Under the pieces are notes generated by a model. It ran no database searches. It had not been told where the DNA came from and was given only the letters and a program-made list of their open reading frames with translations. 19,260 nucleotides of DNA, from assembly GCA_025449475.1 (NCBI GenBank), contig JANWJM010000114.1, positions 1-19,260 on the forward strand, given 5' to 3'. The position numbers and the translations under genes were made by a program. This DNA comes from Thermoactinomycetaceae bacterium. GTDB taxonomy: Bacteria; Bacillota; Bacilli; Thermoactinomycetales; Thermoactinomycetaceae. This document shows positions 14,750 to 19,260 of the stretch, piece by piece; within the stretch, counting starts at the first letter, position 1; the number at the start of each line of letters is the position of its first letter.

Positions 14750-15529
14750 TTACCATCCGTACAAGCCTTTGGAATTCTCGATAATAAATTGTCGAATCGT
14801 TTCTGCGGCGATTTCCGGTGTCGCAAGTTGGTGAGCAGAAAACTGATAATAGCCTTTTTTCTCATCCAAATCCATCTCATCCGCCAACATTCCCAATACA
14901 CCACGTGTCCGTTTATCTAATTCAAAAAAGCCTGAGATTTGATGCTGACTTTGCCCAGGATGATAACTAAAGACGATTTCATCAAATTTTCCTCTTAGCC
15001 ATGTTGTCGGTTGAAACTGAATAATTTGACAATCATCGCGTTGTTTTCCGGTATATCCTTCTGCACGATGGGCAAAACCAAGCCTCGCAAAACCGTCCAT
15101 AAAATTCTTGATTAGTCCAGAGGGTCTCACTTTGATAAAATCTCGATCTTTTGAATCGATTCCCGATTTGATCTCTAAATTGGTTTGGAAATAGTAGCGT
15201 GTATTCACAGAAGAAACCGGTAGATACTCTGGACATTGGAAGGAAAAAGGAAATTCTTGCACCTGCCCAGGTTTAACCGTAAATTCATCCTTAAAAATAG
15301 TGACCCGCGTGATGACTTCATTCACAAAAACCGTCTGATCTCCCTTTGAAAAGCGGGAATTTAATTTAAAATCAACAAACAAGCCTTCGATTTTCTGTTC
15401 CACATCGCCACCCGTCATCACAATTTTCCCATCTACCGGTTGTCCCATCACAATTTGATCCGTCGTTAGGATTAAATCAATACTGGCTGCCCCCATCCCC
15501 AATGAAGCAAGAATTGATTTAAATACCAT
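14750..15529 (-). CDS. spo0M: Sporulation-control protein Spo0M
   Basis: Arrestin-like Spo0M family protein, 259 aa, essentially the 258-aa length of B. subtilis Spo0M. It is a cytoplasmic sporulation-control factor whose biochemical role is still unclear. The N-terminus MVFKSILASLGMGAASIDLI, then GQPVDGKIVMTGGDVEQKIEGL, FTVKPGQVQEFPFSFQCPEYLPVS, QPTTWLRGKFDEIVFSY and the C-terminal LDEKKGYYQFSAHQL follow the family pattern of two beta-sandwich halves. The ATG at 15529 is chosen for the family start and AAAGGGG upstream; the open frame runs 12 codons further. A sigma-H-like promoter lies immediately upstream. Confidence 0.92.
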   Translation of the reverse strand: MVFKSILASLGMGAASIDLILTTDQIVMGQPVDGKIVMTGGDVEQKIEGLFVDFKLNSRFSKGDQTVFVNEVITRVTIFKDEFTVKPGQVQEFPFSFQCPEYLPVSSVNTRYYFQTNLEIKSGIDSKDRDFIKVRPSGLIKNFMDGFARLGFAHRAEGYTGKQRDDCQIIQFQPTTWLRGKFDEIVFSYHPGQSQHQISGFFELDKRTRGVLGMLADEMDLDEKKGYYQFSAHQLATPEIAAETIRQFIIENSKGLYGW

Positions 15530-15550
15530 AACTGTATGACCCCTTTCAAT

Positions 15551-15578
15551 ATTTAGTTTTAGCATAACATACTCCTAT
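15551..15578 (-). promoter_or_regulatory. Candidate sigma-H promoter of spo0M
   Basis: The minus strand has ATAGGAGTA (8 of 9 matches to RnAGGAWWW), a 12-bp spacer and ACTAAAT (6 of 7 matches to RnnGAAT). The leader would be only about 15 nt. B. subtilis spo0M is known to be sigma-H dependent, which fits. Confidence 0.5.
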
Positions 15579-15581
15579 CGA

Positions 15582-16090
15582 TTACTGAATTGAAGGCGCG
15601 ACGCAAAACGAATAAAATTTATGAAAAAGATCATAAATATACGGTTCAATCGAACCCCCCTGATGCAGTGGTGTCCCTCCAAACTTGGAATCTATACCCA
15701 ACTCATACAAAGCATGTCTTGTCTCAGGTATACTGCTAATTAGAGCATCCAATCGATTCTGCTCATCGACCCGTAATCGGTACATCATCATGTGCAAAAG
15801 ACCTCACAAAGGGGTGAGACGAAAAGTCTTGCCAAGCTGGGAATGGATCAAAGCCCAATTGATGGAAAACACGATGGATCACGGTCGTTTGTTGATCTTT
15901 TTACAATCTTCTGTCATAACGGCATCCATTTTTCTTTTAACTGTTCAAACAATGGTTGAACCATCGGAACCTTCAGTCCAGGATCCACTAGTGCCTCTAC
16001 CCAATCTTGGACTTTCTTTGTACCGTACTCGGAAAAGAGGGGCATAACATCACTGGAGACGGTATCTTTGAGCCGAAGCTTTTGATTCAT
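15582..16090 (-). pseudogene. Probable broken gene, three frames, unknown family
   Basis: Three protein-like stretches lie head to tail on the minus strand, each in a different frame. (1) 16090-15914: 58 aa, starting MNQKLRLKDTVSSDVMPLFS, with GGGGAT before the ATG. (2) 15900-15763: 45 codons including VFHQLGFDPFPAWQDF. (3) 15791-15582: about 69 aa including ETRHALYELGIDSKFGG, with GAGG upstream of its ATG. Restoring one A in the A5 run before the end of stretch 1 would carry it on as MDAVMTEDCKKINK, which looks like a natural continuation. The sum, about 165 residues, suggests one gene with two or more frameshifts; separate small genes or sequencing errors are possible. I do not recognise the protein. 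Confidence 0.45.
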
Positions 16091-16131
16091 CTTTATCCCC
16101 TATCTTATTTCTCATTATCGGAGCGATGATG

Positions 16132-17838
16132 ATGCAAAAAATCCAACAAATCGAACAATTCCTCATCAACTATCATCAACAAAATCGCAAAGGAGCATCG
16201 GCACAGATCGTTGCTCAATCATTGCATGTCGATCGATCGACAGCAAGTCGTTATTTGAACCAATTGGTTCAGCAAAACCGTGCCCAAAAAATCGTCGGTC
16301 GTCCCGTACGATATATCCCCATTGCCATTTATGAAAAAAGCAACGATATTACAAAGTATTTCCCCACTTTGATTGGAATCGAAGGGAGTCTGAAGCAGAT
16401 CGCAAAGGAAGCACTGGCAGCATGTATGTATCCCCCACGAGGTTTGCCCATTCTCCTTACCGGTGAGACCGGCGTAGGTAAAAGTTATTTTGCCAAAGCA
16501 CTGGACCAAGCCATTCGCTCCTTCCGACCTTCTACCGATTCACCGTTTATCTCGTTTAATTGTGCAGAATATGCGCACAATCCTGAATTACTAATGGCGC
16601 ACCTATTTGGAGTGAAAAAAGGAGCATTCACAGGTGCTATGGAAGATAAGATGGGATTGGTGGAACGCGCCAATCAGGGGATCCTGTTTCTAGATGAAAT
16701 TCATCGTTTACCACCAGCCGGACAAGAGATGCTTTTTCATTTAATTGATCAAGGTATCTACCGACGATTGGGAGAAGCAGATGTCGAACGCAAAGCGGAG
16801 TTTCTCTTAATCGGGGCAACCACAGAATCACCCGAACAAGTTCTGCTCCCCACACTCTTTCGACGCTTTTCTGTGAAATTAACCATTCCACCGATGCGAG
16901 AACGATCACGTGAAGAAAGAAGCAAATACCTTCAATATTTTCTAGCAAAAGAGGAAGAAAAAATATCGCGACCTATCTCGCTATCCGCACAAGCTCAAAC
17001 CCTATTCCTAGATTATGAATGTCCAGGCAACCTAGGGCAATTTAAAAGTGACATTCAACTTGCTTGTGCACATGCCTACTTGCGACAATATCATTCCAGC
17101 GATTCGGGAATCAGAGTGGAAGGAAATGACTTACCTACAACCTTAAAAATGAAAATAAAAATGAATCGCCCTCGCCTGATTGTGATCATTTGTCATAAAG
17201 GTGAAGATACAGCCCTTTCAATCAAGAATTGGGTGATGGAACATCTCCCGGAAGAAGATCAAGATGTTCAGATCAGCATTCTTGAAGTGGATCAAACCGA
17301 ATTCATCACTTCCCTCCTTCAACCGTTTCATCAAAAATACCATCTGATCGCTGTCATTAGTACAATCATGTTTCATGTTGATGGTATTTTTTTCTTATCG
17401 GCATTGGAGCTCTATCAGCCCTATGGCTTAAAGCGGCTACGAGAGCGATTATACGCAACACGAACCAAGCGAGATGGACCGGATGATGAACATATTTTTG
17501 AAACTATCTATCACGGAATCATTGAGACCGTTACACACTTTAACCCCAAGCGTTTTATTGATCTCCTCAAAAAAGAATCCGTCCCACTGCGAGAAGCCTT
17601 TCACTGGGAACCTGATAAAGAGATTGGGATTTGGATGCATGTAGGAATCTACACGGATCAACTATTAAAAAAACAGTCTTCACAAAAACAAGAGACAAAC
17701 AAGCCTGCACACAAAAGCAATGAGGAAGTTTCGAAAGAAATTCAACTTTGGGAACAGCTTCTTCATGAATTGGAAAAAACATTCCATGTTCGCTATCCAT
17801 CATCCACTGCTGAAGATTTAGCACGCCTTTCGCAATAA
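16132..17838 (+). CDS. LevR-type sigma-54-dependent activator, compact form with EIIA-like and PRD domains
   Basis: Transcriptional activator of 568-570 aa. Residues (counted from ATG 16126) 1-65 form a helix-turn-helix (VAQSLHVDRSTASRYL). Residues 80-320 are a sigma-54-interacting AAA+ domain with Walker A GETGVGKS (113-120), the sigma-54 contact loop GAFTGA (166-171), Walker B LFLDE (187-191) and LFRRF (244-248). Residues 349-445 look like the Man-type EIIA/LevR region (LIVIICHKGED with His357; AVISTIMFHVDGIFFLS). Residues 455-565 resemble the terminal PRD, with His505 in IWMHVG. LevR proteins are usually 850-950 aa with a PRD between AAA+ and EIIA; here only a ~30-residue linker is present. 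Three tandem ATGs occur; 16132 is best spaced from GGAG. It lies upstream of ptsI, and a sigma-54 promoter separates them. Confidence 0.85.
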   Translation: MQKIQQIEQFLINYHQQNRKGASAQIVAQSLHVDRSTASRYLNQLVQQNRAQKIVGRPVRYIPIAIYEKSNDITKYFPTLIGIEGSLKQIAKEALAACMYPPRGLPILLTGETGVGKSYFAKALDQAIRSFRPSTDSPFISFNCAEYAHNPELLMAHLFGVKKGAFTGAMEDKMGLVERANQGILFLDEIHRLPPAGQEMLFHLIDQGIYRRLGEADVERKAEFLLIGATTESPEQVLLPTLFRRFSVKLTIPPMRERSREERSKYLQYFLAKEEEKISRPISLSAQAQTLFLDYECPGNLGQFKSDIQLACAHAYLRQYHSSDSGIRVEGNDLPTTLKMKIKMNRPRLIVIICHKGEDTALSIKNWVMEHLPEEDQDVQISILEVDQTEFITSLLQPFHQKYHLIAVISTIMFHVDGIFFLSALELYQPYGLKRLRERLYATRTKRDGPDDEHIFETIYHGIIETVTHFNPKRFIDLLKKESVPLREAFHWEPDKEIGIWMHVGIYTDQLLKKQSSQKQETNKPAHKSNEEVSKEIQLWEQLLHELEKTFHVRYPSSTAEDLARLSQ

Positions 17839-18058
17839 GAAGCTGTTGAATTTCTTCTCTCCATAATTGATAAAGATCTCGAATCTCCTGTTTTATAACG
17901 GAAGATTTGAGACTGTCGACAGGATCGAACATCGGTCACTTTCCAAAAATCGGCGCAAATTCTGATCCCCTCAAACAAGAGATTGATATCTGAGTCCAAA
18001 TGATCGTTAATCGAATTCTTTTTCAATGAATCTATTTTCCACCAATTAGTTATAATAT

Positions 18059-18096
18059 AAGTAGTGTGCAATAAAATTTGCACACTACTTTTCTTT
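18059..18096 (+). repeat. Perfect inverted repeat: enhancer-type operator or terminator
   Basis: Arms AAGTAGTGTGCAA (18059-18071) and TTGCACACTACTT (18078-18090), 13 bp each, loop of six. The tail TTCTTTC gives a weak T-run, so it could terminate the regulator transcript. Its centre lies about 121 bp upstream of the predicted sigma-54 start, the expected place for an activator's upstream activating sequence. Confidence 0.75.
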
Positions 18097-18168
18097 CATC
18101 ATTCGTTGCTGCAATTACTAGAATAAGAATTTCTGGATCCTTCAACAACCCAATTGTTTTAACTAAAA

Positions 18169-18184
18169 TGGCATCAATTTTGCA
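18169..18184 (+). promoter_or_regulatory. Sigma-54 (-24/-12) promoter of ptsI
   Basis: TGGCATCAATTTTGCA carries TGGCA and TTGCA at the canonical spacing, with invariant GG (-25/-24) and GC (-13/-12). The consensus is TGGCAC-N5-TTGCW. Predicted start is about 18195, and ptsI is the first gene downstream. A TATAAT at 18193-18198 lacks a matching -35, so a sigma-A promoter is the weaker alternative. Confidence 0.75.
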
Positions 18185-18349
18185 TGTTTATTTATAATAA
18201 AAGAACTCCCCTCACAAAAATTCCGGAAAAGTTACGGAAAAACACTCAAGGCGTAAATTTCAAAAAACTCCAAAACCACGGACACCATTCATGAAAATGA
18301 TCTTTGTCATTCAGCTTTACACTATTACATCACAAAGAAGGGATTCAAA

Positions 18350-19260
18350 GTGGAAAAGAAATTAAAAGGAATCGGAGCATCTTCTGGACTTGCTATCGGA
18401 AAAGCCATTTGGTGGAAGACGACCAAACCAGCAATAATTGAGGAAGAGATCTCGTCAGTAGAAGAAGAGCAAAAACGTTTGGATAATGCCATTCAAATCG
18501 CCAAACAACAAATTACTGAGCTGAAAGAAATGACACTTCAAAAAATCGGAAAAGAGGAAGCTGAGGTTTTTGATGCCCACCTTACTTTTTTAGTAGATCC
18601 TGAATATACCGGGAAAATGAAAACACTGATTGAGCAAAAGAAAAGAAATGCGGAATTTATCTGCGATCAAGTGACTCAATCCACATGTGAAATCCTCTCT
18701 TCTCTAGAAGATGAATATATGCGGGCACGAGCGGATGATGTTCGTGATATAGGAAATCGTCTCTTATTGATTCTATCAGGAAATTCTCCCCTCGATCCCA
18801 CACAATTAAAAGCTGGGGATATCGTGATCGCGGAAGAGCTTACTCCTTCGGAAACGGCTCAATTCCCCAAAGAGCTTTCTGGGATGATCACCGCCAAAGG
18901 AAGTAAAACGGCACATGCAGCCATTATTGCTCGAACGTTGGGAATTCCCGCCATTGTCGGCTTAGGAGAAGACATTGAACAAATCCATGATGGAGATCGT
19001 TTAGTCATCGATGGAGAAAGCGGTGAAGTCTTTGTCCATCCATCCAAAAAAAGAGAGAAAGCCGCTGCGACTCAGATTGCTGACCAACAAAAAAGAAAGA
19101 GAAAAGCGCTGGAAGAAGCAGCAGAGGATGCACATACCAAAGATGGAAAACGGATTCAAGTCTTTGCCAATATCGGAAATTTAGAAGATATCCCCTATGC
19201 CTTGGAACATCACGCAGAAGGGGTAGGACTTTTTCGAACCGAATTCCTCTATTTGGAAAA
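18350..19260 (+). CDS. ptsI: PTS Enzyme I, phosphoenolpyruvate-protein phosphotransferase (partial)
   Basis: First 303 codons of about 570; the rest lies beyond the window. Enzyme I takes phosphate from phosphoenolpyruvate and passes it to HPr, starting sugar uptake by the PTS. The N-terminal domain starts EKKLKGIGASSGLAIGKA; the active-site His189 is in GSKTAHAAIIARTLGIPAIVG, where many family members have GGRTSH. The PEP-binding barrel begins near 250, with VFANIG and EGVGLFRTEFLYL visible. The start is GTG at 18350, with AAGGGA upstream. No ptsH lies directly before it, unlike the usual ptsH-ptsI operon. It follows a sigma-54 promoter and a LevR-type activator gene. Confidence 0.95.
   Translation, partial: MEKKLKGIGASSGLAIGKAIWWKTTKPAIIEEEISSVEEEQKRLDNAIQIAKQQITELKEMTLQKIGKEEAEVFDAHLTFLVDPEYTGKMKTLIEQKKRNAEFICDQVTQSTCEILSSLEDEYMRARADDVRDIGNRLLLILSGNSPLDPTQLKAGDIVIAEELTPSETAQFPKELSGMITAKGSKTAHAAIIARTLGIPAIVGLGEDIEQIHDGDRLVIDGESGEVFVHPSKKREKAAATQIADQQKRKRKALEEAAEDAHTKDGKRIQVFANIGNLEDIPYALEHHAEGVGLFRTEFLYLE

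Larger units (their letters stand above)
17839..18349. other. Gene-free stretch between the LevR-type regulator and ptsI
   Basis: 511 bp. It holds a perfect 32-bp dyad (18059-18090), a sigma-54 promoter (18169-18184) and a roughly 155-nt ptsI leader. Minus-strand frames at 17839-17932 and 17840-18083 are open but lack ribosome binding sites and run into the regulator gene, so I do not call them. Confidence 0.6.

Noticed and set aside
15685..16047. 120-codon plus-strand open frame
   Set aside because: It has no ribosome binding site and lies opposite better supported minus-strand stretches; its composition looks like a shadow.
17567..17932. 121-codon minus-strand frame starting MFDPVDSLKSSVIKQEI
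   Set aside because: The first 30 residues outside the regulator gene look protein-like, but there is no ribosome binding site and the rest is antisense to a clear coding region.
17793..18083. 96-codon minus-strand frame through the dyad, considered as a transposase remnant
   Set aside because: No motif, no terminal repeats and no start signal; it overlaps the regulator's 3' end.
18193..18198. TATAAT as the main ptsI promoter
   Set aside because: No -35 at 16-18 bp; the -24/-12 element is a much better match, though the box is kept as an alternative.
1..19260. CRISPR arrays, tRNA or rRNA genes, insertion sequences or prophage
   Set aside because: I saw no regularly spaced repeats, no tRNA-like cloverleaf, no transposase or integrase motifs. 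Only short inverted repeats tied to terminators or leaders are present.

Overview
The window reads as chromosomal DNA of a spore-forming, low-to-moderate G+C Gram-positive bacterium (Bacillales-like). The evidence is a B. subtilis-type gatC-gatA-gatB-dgkB order, an alaR-alaT pair, an FMN-riboswitch-controlled ribD-ribE-ribBA-ribH operon, spo0M, strong AGGAGG-type ribosome binding sites, and TTG/GTG starts. I suspect a Thermoactinomycetaceae-like member, but the sequence alone cannot settle this. Most of the window is core metabolism. The accessory or regulatory interest is at the right end and in several leaders.

Layout. 1-310 (-): start of a partial N-acetylmuramoyl-L-alanine amidase. 429-5143 (-): gatC, gatA, gatB (tRNA-dependent amidotransferase), a small membrane protein and dgkB (diacylglycerol kinase). 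A terminator hairpin overlaps the gatB stop codon. 5261-5440 (-): tatA with a strong terminator. 5537-6280 (-): FhuF-like ferric-siderophore reductase behind a near-consensus Fur box. 6485-7036 (-): single-pass membrane protein with a Lys/Pro-rich tail. 7139-8683 (-): rocA, whose leader can form a 14-bp stem that buries its ribosome binding site. 8895-10600 (+): alaR-alaT. 10803-14690 (+): promoter, FMN riboswitch, leader terminator and the four-gene riboflavin operon. 14750-15529 (-): spo0M with a sigma-H-like promoter. 15582-16090 (-): three short reading frames in three different frames, probably the remains of one broken gene. 16132-17838 (+): a compact LevR-type sigma-54 activator. 17839-18349: a gene-free stretch with a perfect 32-bp dyad and a sigma-54 promoter. 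18350-end (+): ptsI, partial.

The most interesting candidate is the last block. A LevR-like, PTS-controlled sigma-54 activator that lacks the usual first PRD domain lies just upstream of ptsI. Between the two lie a -24/-12 promoter with the core TGGCA-N6-TTGCA and a perfect dyad centred about 121 bp upstream of the predicted start, where an enhancer would sit. This suggests a circuit in which PTS phosphorylation state controls synthesis of Enzyme I itself. It is an inference from sequence and needs testing. A second candidate is the rocA leader, whose predicted 5' end begins exactly at the arm that pairs with the ribosome binding site.
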